This document shows, piece after piece, positions 37,741 through 50,675 of a stretch of DNA of 64,000 bases. The position numbers and the translations under genes were made by a program. The stretch's first letter is position 1, and each line of letters starts with the position of its first letter. This DNA is from Kuschelorhynchus macadamiae. Lineage: Eukaryota; Arthropoda; Insecta; Coleoptera; Curculionidae. The notes under the pieces are model-generated. The model saw only the letters and a program-made list of their open reading frames with translations, was not told where the DNA came from and made no database searches. The stretch is from NCBI GenBank assembly GCA_030620095.1, contig JAUTXW010001314.1, forward strand, positions 2,702,001-2,766,000, read 5' to 3'.

Positions 37741-38450
37741 TTCGAAAAAGTTGTTTGTTTGATGTTTGGCAACTCAATTGGATAAGTAGTTTTCTGGTAC
37801 TGAATTGTTTTAACATTTCATTAGGCGGCCATTTTTTTTCGCCATAATGGCTTTACACTCATATTACACTTTATTCGATAAGTAGTTCTTAATAATGATT
37901 TTACATTCCATATCTATATAAGCAGGTACGTAGCCAGAAATTCATTTCGGGGGGGGCGGTCCAAATAGTCTGATCTCAAAAAATTTAGGAAGCAGCAAAC
38001 CTATATCAAAATATTTTTAGAGTTTCGGGGGGGGTCTACACCCCAGGACCATTCCCCGGCCGACGTGCCTGCAGATAAGTAGTTTTTGAGCAACGCCGCT
38101 TAAAAATAGAATGATAGACCAACGGGGAAGGGGAGAACATGTTTGTCAGAACCTTAAAACAAACGCAAAAATCTGCAAAATCTCACAGGGCGATTCAATT
38201 TCCTTTTAGAAGGAAAGTAAAAATCGGTAAATTTGCATTTGCAATACCAGTAAATCGAATTTTATTTAATTTTTTATAAGGAGTCTTACCTAATACTTAA
38301 AGGTTTCATTAGGCTGCCATTTTGTTTAGCGATAGATAAATTGTATCAGTTTATCCTTATTTCACACTTAATTTTTGTGTAAAAGGCCGCCATTTTGTTC
38401 TGCGATATTGGAATTTTACCAAAATGTAACCACTACATCCCCATATGACT
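37741..38450 (-). repeat. ATGGCGG-repeat copies, inverted, carrying a MITE
   Basis: ATTTCATTAGGCGGCCATTTT (37815) and AAGGCCGCCATTTTGTTCTG (38383) plus TTACCAAAATGTAACCACTACATCCCCATATGAC are complements of the repeat's phrases. The block is interrupted at 37923-38071. Confidence 0.55.
37923..38071. mobile_element. 149-bp hAT-like MITE
   Basis: Starts CAGGTACGTAGCC and ends with the complement of CAGGCACGTCGGCC. The flanking 8 bp are TATATAAG and CAGATAAG (6 of 8 match). It is inserted in the inverted ATGGCGG repeat. Confidence 0.6.

Positions 38451-39640
<1,190 letters not shown>

Positions 39641-39685
<45 letters not shown>
39641..39685. repeat. (TA)n microsatellite
   Basis: About 22 TA units, 320 bp from the larger tract. 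Confidence 0.95.
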
Positions 39686-39690
<5 letters not shown>

Positions 39691-40107
39691 GTCAATAAAC
39701 TGCCCTCCAAATAGGAAAATATTTTGAATTTCAAAAACTCTTTTAAAAAAGGGTGAAACGATTTAAGTTCTATCAGACGCGCCAAACGATCTCCATCTAT
39801 TTGAAAGTAAAAATAATCCTTGACGTCAAACAAGTTGTGAAAGCCATTGGCGTAGACATTTGATTATTTTTCGTTTATAGATATATTTTAATTAAATTGA
39901 AGAAAAATGGTGTTTCGGGATTTCTTTGAACAATATGTCAGCTATAATCTTGTCTATCAAAAAATGAAAATAGGCATTAGATGTAACTTTCTCTGCAGAA
40001 ATGTTAGTGCAAATTCAAATGAACTGCAAAGAAATGAGCTATAACATAAACATATTTTAAATGGAAGGTCCTATTTTTTAATTAATGTTTGGAACTCTCC
40101 CTTTTTT

Positions 40108-41255
40108 TTGTATATCATGATATTTCATATTCAAGTCGACGCTATGTACACCGATATGTCAAAAGCCTTCGGTAGCATATACCATCCACTGTTGATAAAA
40201 AAATTGTCCCTTATTAGTATTGCCGATCTCTATCTAGCGCAGAACGAGTCTTATCTTCGGGATGTCTTGTCCTGCTTTCGATCATACCATATTTTGCTGT
40301 ATGTTGACGATCTACAATTTTTCAATATTGTCAATGCCAGTTCTAATAGTGATTTGCAATTTGAACTGGAGAACTTTGCCTCCTGGTTTACTTCCAACTT
40401 GTTGAACATCAACGTATTCATATGCAAAACAATAGATTTATATCTACATAATAAATAATCAAACAGTCCAAAGTGTTGGGCTTATTAACAATTTCGGTGT
40501 GATATTCGACAGAGAACTGTCCTTCAACTACATAGGTAGAATTATTCCAAAAAGGTACAAATTCTAGGATGTATTAAACGCAACATCAAGAACGTTAATG
40601 ACACAAAGGCGATTATAATAGTTTCGTCCTTAGCATGCTTAAATACTGTTCTGTAATTTGGTCTCCTTATTATACCCAATGTTCAGATACTCAAGAGGGT
40701 GCGGAACAGATTAACATATTCGTAAAATACTTGTTGTACAAACATCACTTTCCATCTAATAAAACCTACGAAACCCGGCTGATGCTGTGTGGAATGAAAA
40801 CTCTGGAGTCCAGATGACATGACACGCTGCTGCTGTTTATATACAAACTCTTAAGCGACTTAATTAGCTGTGACAGATTGCTAGAGTTGGTGCTACTGCA
40901 AGTTCCCCTGAGACGCACTTAAACAGCGACATACATACAATTCATGTATATAGGCTCCGAATCAATTATGGCCTCACTGCTTTTGTTTATAGATTGTTAG
41001 ATAATTATAATACATTTTACTCCGACTGGGATATTTTTAATTGTACAATTTTAGGGATAAGAAGACTGATTGAATATAAATAAACTTTCTGTTTCTCCAT
41101 TATGTGTACTTTTTTTATAATCTTACGTTAATTTCTTTTTGATTTGTATCTAATTTTAAATTTTTGTGTTAGTTATACTCAATGTGATATCTACCATTTG
41201 ACACTTTGTTGTTCCGTAGTGTATTGCTGAATAAATATATAAAATAAATAAAAAA
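40108..41255 (+). pseudogene. LINE reverse transcriptase fragment and 3' UTR
   Basis: One frame gives YTDMSKAFGSIYHPLLIKKL (family: D.SKAFDSI.H.LL). After an internal deletion it gives LLYVDDLQFFNIVNASSNSD with the catalytic DD pair, then FASWFTSNLLNINV. Later frames carry remnants of the C-terminal region (KRNIKNVNDTKAII; VIWSPYYTQCSD). An AT-rich 3' UTR ends in ATAAATAAAAAAC near 41255. Catalytically incomplete. Confidence 0.8.
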
Positions 41256-41755
41256 CATTTTTTTTTAATAATTTTGAACTTACTTTAGTCATTTAGAAAC
41301 ATTAGTCGTTACTATGTAACACGAAGGTCGAATAACCTGAGACTAATGTTATTTATGTTTTGAAAATCACGATGGGCAGTGTACTTGTCAAACAAATACC
41401 ATATTTATTTTTTAATCACACTAAACAGACAGAGTTTTGTATATTGGATTACTAATGACTGTTTTTAAATATCTACTCTAATTTTCTTAATTAAGTAATA
41501 CATTTGGCAATTCAAAGAAATCCTTGACGTCTACTAGTAAACAGTTTAAGTAACGAGTGTATACTTGCTTTAATTTTGTATTCTATTTATCGCACCTGGA
41601 AACACAGGAATCATTTTAAACACATTAATATGTTTCAGTTTCATGTTTACAATTTCCATGTCGCCATATACGTAAGAAAATGCGAGAATTTCAAAAATCA
41701 AATAAAAAATAGGTACTTCTACTTAAAAAATACTATATTTATGTCATATCTCATT
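41256..41755. other. Unassigned AT-rich intergenic DNA
   Basis: No gene or repeat recognised. Confidence 0.5.
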
Positions 41756-42068
41756 CAATGGCGTAGCCTGCTGTCAGGGGCGGAGGGTCAAGTCCATAAT
41801 AGGGGCGGCAGTATGAAGTAAACTAGTGGTAAAATAATACAACAAATAATAAACACCAAAAATACAAAATAATACCGTAGAAAAAAGAAGTGACGACAAA
41901 AAAAAGTGTTTTGGAGCGATGAAAAAAAGAATCTAGGACAAGAAGTAATGACTAAAAAAAGTCGAACAACTGCTTATTGAAAAAGAGGACGGGATTTACC
42001 TAAAATGGTTGCCGCCTAAGGAAAGCGGAGGCACTGTGCCACCTAGCCTTCACACAGCTACACCACTG
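41756..42068. mobile_element. 313-bp hAT-like MITE
   Basis: Starts CAATGGCGTAGCC and ends with the complement of CAGTGGTGTAGCTG. The flanking 8 bp are ATCTCATT and AGCTCATT (7 of 8 match). No coding content of note. Confidence 0.75.
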
Positions 42069-42348
42069 AGCTCATTTGTTTTTTGATTGCCATTTTTTAA
42101 TTCTGCATTTCAATTTTATTTAATACGTAATATTATAACTGAAAAAAGAGTTCTGTTCGTCCTCCTTGGATGATATTGTACATATGTATACAAAATGGAT
42201 TGTGAAAACGCGTAAACCGATTTAAAAACAATTCAGAAAAAATCTATAAGTATTTTAAGGCTACAACATTATGATCAGTAGACTTAAATGTTAAATACAT
42301 TGAAGGTAAATGTCTTAAACTCACTGAGAATATGTGATTAAAATTATA

Positions 42349-43668
42349 CAGTGATGGAAAACTAATTGGAAACGATATCTTACGAAAATCTGAACCGTTT
42401 CTAGTAAGACATTGGTTTAAGATATTTTGAATATTATGATCATTGTTGCTATTGTTAGGATGTACATATATTATTATCGCATTAAAAAACTTATTAAGTT
42501 TAAAAAATAATGCATTCATTACAAAATTCGATGAACACTATATTTTTAAGCGGCAAACCAATTGGAAATGTAGTTCTGAATCAACATTTTCTAACAAGTA
42601 GGCCCATTTCAAAATTGACAATCGTTACCATAGAGCTTTAGTGGGTTGTTGACTTCCGTTCCTGTCAATAATTTAATGTGAATCTTCACTCGAATTTCTG
42701 CAAGTACGGGTTCGCGAAAAAGTTGTAACAAATGAACAAGTCATTATTATACTTCATAGAAAACGCTATTCGTAACAAAATATTGCAGAAATGGTTAATC
42801 GTTCCAAAAAAGTAGTGTCTAACGCTGTTCATCATGTTAGGATTCATGGAACCACTAGAACTGTTCCTAGGAAGCGACGTCTCAGAAAAACGAGTATAGA
42901 AACAGATCGTCGAATTGCTCACATTTATAAAGCAGACTCTCACAAATCAGCAGTTGTTATTTGGAAAGAAATTTTTGTTGAAAATCTAAGGCATTTTAGT
43001 GTTCGAAGTGTTCGTAATCGTTTGAACGAGGCACACCTTTTTGGCAGGGTACCAAGGAAGAAGCCTCACCTTTCTGAAGTGAATCGAAGAAGCCGTTTGG
43101 AATTTGCTAGAAATCACCTTTCTTGGAACGTCCAACAATGAAAGCAGATAGTATGGACAGATGAATTCAAGGTAAATAAATTTGGTTCTGATGGAAAACG
43201 TTTTGTTTTGTAGTCCAGATCTTAACACAATAGAAAATCTTTGACTGATTGTTAAAAGGAAATTACGTTCAAGAACTTTCCAAAATTTCGATGAAGTATT
43301 CAAAGGTATGAGAGAACCTTGGATCAGTATTCCACTAGAGACTTGTAAAATATGTGTGTCTAATACAGTCTATGCCTATGATTGACTCTGATGTATACTA
43401 GGTACACGATAGAGACAAAAACTTATAAATTGTTAGAAAATGTTGATTCAGAAATACGTTTCCAATTAGTTTGCCGCTTAAAAATGTAGTGTTCTTCGAA
43501 TTTTGCAATGAATAAATTATTTTTTAAACTTTCAATGCGATAATAATAGATGTACACCCTAACAATAGCAACAATGATTATAATATTCGTAATATCTTAA
43601 ACCAATTTCTTACTAGCAACTGTTCAGATTTTCGTAAGGTATCGTTTCCAATTAGTTTGCCATCACTG
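42349..43668 (+). mobile_element. Tc1-type element with long IR/DR inverted repeats
   Basis: Flanked by TA on both sides (42347-42348 and 43669-43670). The inverted repeats pair 42349-42598 with 43431-43668 at roughly 90% identity by eye. Each arm holds two related sites: an outer one (CAGTGATGGCAAACTAATTG) and an inner one about 200 bp inside (GCGGCAAACYAATTGGAAA). That is the IR/DR layout known from several Tc1 subfamilies. The element is 1.32 kb because part of the transposase is deleted. Confidence 0.9.
42791..43385 (+). pseudogene. Tc1-like transposase with internal deletion
   Basis: The open part (42791-43138) covers the paired-type DNA-binding region: RKTSIETDRRIAHIYKAD, SAVVIWKEI, FSVRSVRNRLNEAHLFGR, RRSRLEFARNHLSWNVQQ. 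A TGA at 43139-43141 stands where the family has tryptophan. The same frame then gives KQIVWTDEFKVNKFGSDGKR with the first catalytic aspartate. A deletion removes the segment with the second aspartate. The text resumes at SPDLNTIENL with the catalytic glutamate, followed by another TGA (43242) at a tryptophan site. Third residue E fits the DD34E group. Non-functional. Confidence 0.88.
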
Positions 43669-43670
43669 TA

Positions 43671-46244
43671 TTTTGTACAAGCGAAGAAATTATGAATATT
43701 GACAAAACATATTTTTAGGAGCCGTTTACTTTTAACACAACATAATTTAATTGGATACGATGTCTTTTTAACTTGTTGTAATGAAAAGCAACACGCTTTG
43801 TTATTAAGTGCTGGCTGATATTTAAAAGTTAAAGAAGAACGTTATGAAGAAATCACCTAAATCCGAAATATTATACAAAATTATTTTTTTTAATTTTGAC
43901 CAAATCCCCCTAATGAAAATAAATTAAAGCTGTTTTAATGTAAAATTTACTAGCTTATGAAAGAAAAAGACTACAAGATAATTTTGATTTAGCGATCTGC
44001 AGTTAATTTATTAAAGTAAAAAGGTTAATTCTTCTGTTTTAATGCATTTCGTTTAAACAACTAGATGACATTAATTAAACTTGACTTTGTCGTTTTCATG
44101 ACAACAAGCGAGACTCAAGACATTAAAACCAAAAGGAATAATTTATGAAAACTAATTCCGTTTCTTAAATGCAGCGGGGAGAATAACAATATTTTGCTAA
44201 GAGAACAAAAAAATTAATAAATAAAAAAAACTTAACGATGTATTGGCAATCGGCCTTACTCGTTAGAAAATCTTTAGTTTCCTAGAGATACTTTCTTTTG
44301 TCTGTACCAAACCTACTAGCCAAAGATACCAGTGGAGCTGTCTTTACATTTCGCAAAGCTCAGTTAAAGCGAATTAGATTCGCGTAAATGTTAATTAGAG
44401 TAGTCTTACATGTGGTTCTTAAAGTTTTCTGCTTTTCTGTATCTTATTGCTGCCGTTACTTGTGTTGGTAATTTGGGAGGAACTTCATGAAGATGTCTTC
44501 CAACAAGGTATTCGCGTGTTGCAGGAGTATACGCGAGACTACAACATGAAATTAAGTTCACATTCTTTCACCAGTTTGATGTCTAAGAGACAAAAGAAAC
44601 AAAGTAACATTCAGGATGCAACCGCTGTAAGTACAGCTATCGATTGGCTATGATTTTCTAGAGCTTACCGGAATATTGTTTTCATTTGAAGGTGTAAAAG
44701 GTACAATGGGCGAGTTGCGTGATCTCCATAGAGCTATCAGCACATTGCATTTAGTTTGGTTGTCTGTTGCCGCATATACCTGCCCCGCCTACCGTGACCG
44801 ACGTTGAAGTAACGAAGGAAAGCTTTCATAAATATTTTAAAACAAAATCTTAGAATTTATATTGTACTAAATATGCTATCTCCTCCTCTGTTATACGATA
44901 CCATGTAATGGTATTCATTAATAAGATAAGCCTCGGAATGTATTTCGATCCAAAGAGTAAACGGTTTTCTATAAATCAGACGTTTTAAATCTGCACATGT
45001 TAATACATGCCTCGATTGACCCCAAACTCTGTGAAAATAGTCGTTCGTGTCTGCTGATAACTTGTGGATCACACAATGTCCCATGACGTTCCTCTTTCTC
45101 TCCCGATTCCCTTTCTAAGTAAAAAAAAAGTCTTCCAGAGTTTTTCCAGAGATCTCGGATATTTCACGGCTGTTTCTTTTCATCCGCGAACAGCTTATTC
45201 GCTTCTTTCTTCATTCTTCTCAATATTACCGAAGAAAAACTGGTCCGCGAAAGCTAATTAAGGTGCCATATGGCGTTCGATAGCTCCCGGGGAGCAATTA
45301 TATTAAATTATCTTTAATTCGGCCGCACTTATGGGTTAACCACTCTACCTTCAAGGCCGCAAATCTAATCACTTCTTATTTTACTTACTACATTTTAGGA
45401 AAGTTTCCTGCGTTTATTCAGAGTGGCAATTATATTCCCGTATGCCTTGGGTGGTCTCATCAGCGAGTCAAGGGTCGTGCGAAACACAATATAAACTTCT
45501 TATTTTCCTTTAACTACCCAAAAACATAAAACTGTGTTAGACCTCCAAAAAGATATCGACCTGCTATACAAATAAATATTTGATTTTACTAACTTAAACA
45601 CCCAACCTGGAGATAAGCTGCCAGGCAAAGAATGCCCTGCTACCTGGAGGACTTCGCGTCGGTGTGACCCGTACGAATTCCTGTCGTCAACTGGTTAAAG
45701 TTTTCTTGCTTCTGTCCTTTTTATGCGGAACATATCACAACACTCAAGGGTTTTGGAGGTATGGCCTTTATAACATGTATAAGCGGCTAAAAACCGGTTC
45801 CGATGTAGATCGATAGCCGAGAATAATTAAAAAAATTGTTTTTGTAAGAGTACCTGCTAATTTCGGATGATGTCGTGGGAAGTCATTTCGCACACCTCAA
45901 ATTGGTTTCACGTTCGTCAGTTCTCGTGTGCAAAATACAGCCTACTCTAATATTTTATTTTATACAACGATATATGTCTGGTGTCTAGTGGTTGTTGTTC
46001 AGTTAGTGTCTGTTTCTATTCTACTTCTCAATGTCAATGTGTCAAAAATATCTACACTATTTGTATGTCAGTAAAAGTTACATTCTTATATAAGAAATGG
46101 AGGGTACAGAGTTAATTTAAGTGTACGCCCCATATACTGTCGTAGAAAAAATAGAATGTATAAAACTTGTTGGAAAACATTATTTAGTTGTAAAAAAGTA
46201 ATATAATTGGTAGTTTTTACATTACTGTGTTTGAATCATGCCAC
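43671..46244. other. Intergenic DNA with one exon-like segment
   Basis: Apart from the candidate at 44410-44626, I see no supported gene. 44700-45500 and 45590-45690 are somewhat GC-richer. 46090-46190 is a diverged direct repeat of 51640-51725 (CCTAGAAAAAATACAATATA-type block). Confidence 0.4.
44410..44626 (+). CDS. Possible exon(s) of a secreted protein, unidentified
   Basis: An ATG at 44410 opens a signal-peptide-like stretch (MWFLKFSAFLYLIAAVTCVG) that stops after about 26 codons. In another frame, 44447-44626 is open, reads EELHEDVFQQGIRVLQEYTR and DYNMKLSSHSFTSL, and ends exactly in phase at a consensus donor, GCT|GTAAGT (44627). The two frames differ by one base. Either this is one exon with a frameshift or the signal-like start is chance. 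I do not recognise the family and found no partner exon. Confidence 0.3.
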
Positions 46245-46854
46245 ATTACTGTCAGGGTTGGGCGTCGACGCGTCGACTTTTATTGTCGACCTCGACACGT
46301 CGACAATACGTCGTCTATGAAGTAAACGTCGACAAACGTCGACAATTGTCGACAATGTCACAGACGTGGTTTTGAGGTTAGGTTTGTAATTAGAAGAGAA
46401 GTGATTGATTAATGAACGTTACAAGTGGTGGTTATTGTTTCCCTTTATCAGTTAATTGCAGTTCATTAAACTTTAAAAAATGAGTGGCAGAAAGTGTAAT
46501 AAAAACTTTCAAGAACTAAAGTTTGATCTGGTAAAAGTAAATGGCAAGCACGCCGCAAAATGTAGGCTATGTACAAATATTATAAAAAATACCGGTGCCG
46601 GAAGATTGCAAGGCCACAGGTGAGTAAAGTAAAATAGGGAATGAAGTGGCTGTGTACACGTAATATATAATCGAATTTCTTAAGGCTGAAAATGGTTATA
46701 CATATTATATATGTCATATAAATAACAATAGTGATAGTCAGTCAGTTGGTCGTTAGAACAGGGCTGGTCACTTTGGTCAGTCAGACCCAAAGTATGTAAA
46801 AAAATAAATTACCTGCTAAGAATTCGTTAAGCCTTTTTTTACAAATTTTAATAA

Positions 46855-46926
46855 GGATCGATAGCTCAGCGGTTAGTATATCGGAGTTAGGTCCCAAAGG
46901 TCCCTGGTTCAATCCCGGCACAAGTC
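46855..46926 (+). repeat. tRNA-like SINE head in the hAT intron
   Basis: Good box A (TAGCTCAGCGG, 46862-46872) and box B (GGTTCAATCCC, 46906-46916), 33 bp apart. The bases that should form the acceptor stem do not pair, so this is a tRNA-derived head and not a tRNA gene. A poly-T stretch follows. Confidence 0.6.
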
Positions 46927-47084
46927 AAAATTTTTTTTTATTTTTTTTTGCTGACTGACGGGCGCGGCGTTGTTCCGTGGACGTGAGCAGCGTTGAGAAC
47001 GAGAACTAAATCTCTCCGATTTGCCTCAAATTTGGAGGGTAGTTGTATTTCGGTCCCCTGATTACGAAAATAATATAAAAAAAA

Positions 47085-47400
47085 ATTGTGGCCCCCTAAG
47101 GGGTGGCCCCTAGGGGCCGATTTTTTTTGAAACGTTGGAGCTATAAAATTTTTGTTTTGACAATTCTGAGTTATTTTCACTCTTATATAAAACCCCTTAG
47201 CGATTTTTTGTAGGGCCCCTAGAAATGCCCCTAGGGGCTAACTTTTTTTTTTCAAAATTGCCGAAAAAAGGCGGAAGGAGTTTGAAATCTCGATATCGGT
47301 ATGGGGTGGTTCGGCCAACTTTTAAATGCGATGTTTTTACCGTATACGAGGTTGGCCCCTGAGAGGCGCCCCTAGGGGCTGGGATTGTAAAAATTAAGTT
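47085..47400. repeat. Three palindromic CCCCTAGGGG units
   Basis: GCCCCTAGGGGC occurs at 47106-47117, 47227-47238 and 47368-47379 (spacing 121 and 141 bp). Each is preceded by another CCCCT block and followed by a T-rich or A-rich stretch. The region lies between two copies of GCTGACTGACGGGCG (46950-46964 and 47564-47578), each following poly-T, so it may be an inserted unit of about 614 bp. Confidence 0.6.
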
Positions 47401-47810
47401 AGCGCTCTCATATTCGAGGGTTAGATGGGCGGGGTGGATGCGAAAAAAAAAGTTTTATGACTTTTTTTTTTCATGCGCGCGTTTTTGGATTGCGCATGCG
47501 TAAACCTTTTTCGCTCTGGAAGGCAGACGCGTGGAGGTTTTTTTTTTAAATTTGTTGTTTTTTGCTGACTGACGGGCGTTGACTGACCGCGGTTTTAAGC
47601 TGCTCTCAACTACCCTAATCATCTGTCAAAAAACTGGCCTTAAGAAATTCGTTGCGTTTTTTATGCGCTGGCTCTCCGTAGTCTCCGTCTAATAGGGGTT
47701 TATTAGAGCGTCTAGAAATACTATTTTTCCACTCTCGGCTAGGGTTACCAAATTTTTCACGGTCTAAAGGAGTACTTCTCTGACAACGTCATCAAAAATT
47801 TACCTTTTAT

Positions 47811-48222
47811 ACAGGGGGCATACAAAATACAAAAATGTTACTTTGCGCATCTTTGCGTAAAAGTAAAAATATCTCATTTTGCAAGGTACGAAAAAAGGCA
47901 GTCTTGTTACAAGTTTTTGCTTGAAGAATGAAGGCTCGCGTTAATAAAAATTTAATTTTTAATACAGGGGGCATAAAAATGGTATTTTGCGTAAGAGTAG
48001 GTATGTGTCTCATTTTGCAAGATACGAAAAAAGTCACTCTTGATAAATGTCTTTGCTTGAAAAATTAATGAGGTTCGCGTTATCACAAATTTATTTTTTT
48101 ATACGGGGGGGCATGAAAAAATTAAAAAATGCTATTTTGCGTAGAGTAAAAATGTCTCATTTTGCAACATGAAAAAAGTCACTCTTGATAAAAGTTTTTG
48201 CTTCAAAAATTAATAAGGGTGG
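47811..48222. repeat. Minisatellite, three units of about 140-150 bp
   Basis: Units start at 47811, 47964 and 48103 with ACRGGGGGCAT. Each contains ATTTTGCGTA, GTCTCATTTTGCAA, CGAAAAAAG-CACTCTTG and GTTTTTGCTT in order. It ends just before the splice acceptor of transposase exon 2 (48255). Confidence 0.75.
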
Positions 48223-50675
48223 CTCCAATTACTGTAAGTAGCAATTTTTTTCAGAAATATTTGTAAGGAAAGTTGTAATAAAAAGGTTAACGCTAATAAC
48301 CAAACTCAAGAACAAGGTAATATCGGTTTTAAATCAATACCGGATCCGGATGGCAGTGGTGGTACTGGCAGTGGTATAGTAAGTAAATTTAAAAACTTAA
48401 ATAATAAGGTTATATTTATATAATATATTTTGTTTTATTAAGGGTAACAAACCAGAAAATACCAGAAACCAGTGTAAGGACAAGGAGTACTTAGTTCTAG
48501 AAGATGGCTCTCTTACTCCAGCTGGTGCAATTGTGGATTCTAATCTATTGAATGAAAGCTGCTCTGAAAATCTGTCCGAAAATATTTCAAATAATTTGGA
48601 AGATGTAATTGAAATAAGTTCGGGCACGACTCCAAAGTCTCCAAAAAGAAACTTGTTTACGACATTAACGCCTAATAAAAAACCTAAATTAGTCGCTTCT
48701 AATATAGAATCAGAATCTTCAGCTACGTCCGAAAATTATGTCAACAATCTAGAGCTTCTAGAAGTTATTGACACTAATAGTACCTCTCCTAACTTTACCC
48801 CATCTGGAAAAAATAATAGTAGGTTGCTTAAAAAATCGAAAAAAATTACGGATTACGTTGATATTTTGAAAGAGAAGGAGGAAGAAAAAATAGATCTAAA
48901 ACTCTCTAAATTTATGTTTGGATGTAACCTACCTTTCAGGGTTATTGAATCACCCCTATTTAAAAACTTTATAAAAACAATACGTCCTGCATATGTGGAT
49001 AAAATACCAGGACGTAAAAAACTCAGCACAACACTTTTAGAAAAATGCTATGGAGAGTGTATCGATAGTACCCGCAAAAAGGTACACTCAGATTCGGTTA
49101 TTTTGTGTGATGGTTGAAAGAATTCATCAAGCAACACCAAGACTGTGGTTACTATGTTGCATTCAACAGATGGTGAAACTGGATTTATTGATGCATGGGA
49201 TTTAACAACTGAATCGGAAACTGCAGAAAAACTTGCAGAAATAATTATAAAATCTAGAGAAATTGTCAAAGAAAAATACAACGTTGACGTGTACGCTGTT
49301 GTTTCCGATAATGCTAGTGCGATGGTTAAAATGGGGTCTCTTTTAAAACATTGCATGTGGCACAGTACATGCAGTAGTCATACAGGTAATCTTTTGGCAA
49401 AGGACATCCTAGATAAAGAGTTAGTTGACAACGTTGTTGTTGTACTTAAGGAATTCAAGCAACCTGATTTTGAAAAGATGATTATATCGAAAGGGGGGCG
49501 AAGAATTAAACTTCCTGCTGAGACGCGCTGGTGCTCATATCGTGATGCATTCAAGAGTCTCATACAAAACCTATCTTACATGAAACAAATTTCAGCAGCT
49601 ACAAGGAAAAAGATTAAGCCTAAAGTTACCGAATTAATCTTCAATGACGACTTTATTGACGATGTCCAAAAAAATTTAGATATACAGAATCCAATTTGCA
49701 ACCTGGTCAATACCTGTCAGAATGCTGATACGTCGCTAGCAGATGCTGTAAACCTTTGGTTAAATTTGGAAGTGCCAGAAGTTTTCGCAAACAAACTAAA
49801 AAACCGGCAAGGCATGGCGCTAAACGTTTATGCATTAACTGCATATTTTTTTCATCCAGCATACGAGAATTCCAAACTAGAGTCTGTACATACTACAAAA
49901 ATAAATGCATTCCTTTTTAAACATCTCGACAACAAAGGCATAGAAGAATGGGATAAATTCAATACAAGATCAGGTATAGTATTGTTGTTGTTATAGTATA
50001 TTATTGTGAGTTATTAAAATTGTTGAAATGTATATCAGTACTCCTACTTAAACTTTTTCATTTTTTCTTGTGAAAATAACCACTAATATTTTTTTAGGCA
50101 TATTTGCAACACTTTTTGAAAAAAAGGTAAACAAGCCGTTAGTGTTTTGGAGAATGGCCCAGATGGAGTGCCCAGTCTTAGGGAGCTTGGCTCTTAAGTT
50201 ACTCAAAATTCCTGCATCTTCTGCGCAACTTGAGCGCTTGTTCTCAAACTGGGGATATATTCACACACCTCTTCGAAATAGACTATCATTCGAACATTCG
50301 AAAATGTTGGTCCACTTATATTTTACCCTCCAAAGTGAGAATACTGAAAGGAATGTTGATTACGATATTTCTGATTCTGATTGATTCAGCATTCCATTCA
50401 CTTAGTGACGTAGAAGATTAAGGATTTTTTATCAGATGTTTAGTTGTTTTTAGTAAATGTTTATTCTATGGTCTATGGTTTTGGCTTGGTAGTTTTAATA
50501 TAACGTTTAACTTTAACTGTAGCTTTAATTTTTGTACCAAATTAATTGTCGACATTGTCGACACTGTCGACGTTGACGACGTCACTTAGTAAGTCGACGA
50601 CGACACCATAGTTGACGCGTCAACAATTAAATTGTCGACGTGACATTCTCGACGTCGCCCAACCCTGATTACTGT

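Larger units (their letters stand above)
46480..50384 (+). pseudogene. BED-finger / DUF659 / hAT-dimerisation transposase, one TGA
   Basis: Exons 46480-46619, 48255-48378, 48443-49973 and 50098-50384. All boundaries are GT..AG and the phases agree (2, 0, 1), giving 694 codons including the final stop. The N-terminal BED-type finger spans intron 1 (CRLC ... GHRNIC, C2-H-C). The middle is DUF659-like; its conserved DGW.N reads DG-stop-KNSSSNTK because TGG is TGA at 49115-49117 (codon 313). After that the catalytic region continues (VVSDNASAMVKMG; CSSHTGNLLAKDI; ETRWCSYRDAF). Exon 4 is the hAT dimerisation domain (LKLLKIPASSAQLERLFSNW). Known role: cut-and-paste transposition. With one point lesion it is nearly intact, implying recent activity. 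Read-through or a sequencing error cannot be excluded. Confidence 0.9.
46253..50667 (+). mobile_element. Complete 4.4-kb hAT transposon
   Basis: Terminal inverted repeats are CAGGGTTGGGCG at the left and its complement at the right. A perfect 8-bp duplication, ATTACTGT, flanks it (46245-46252 and 50668-50675). Another ATTACTGT happens to lie at 46221. Both subterminal regions (46260-46370 and 50545-50655) are dense in GTCGAC, CGTCGAC and TTGTCGACA motifs, probable transposase-binding repeats. It contains a four-exon transposase gene with a single stop. Intron 1 carries three kinds of repeat. Confidence 0.95.

Noticed and set aside
41885..41935. First-catalytic-block-like text (VFWSDEKKN) inside the 313-bp MITE
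   Set aside because: Only about ten residues match, with no flanking transposase similarity; probably chance.
46855..46926. tRNA gene
   Set aside because: Boxes A and B are present but the seven bases on each side that should form the acceptor stem do not pair, and poly-T repeat sequence follows. Treated as a SINE head.
48397..49563. Antisense open frames opposite the hAT transposase (48397-48627, 49048-49356, 49378-49563)
   Set aside because: They are shadows of the plus-strand exon, which has family motifs and correct splice phases.
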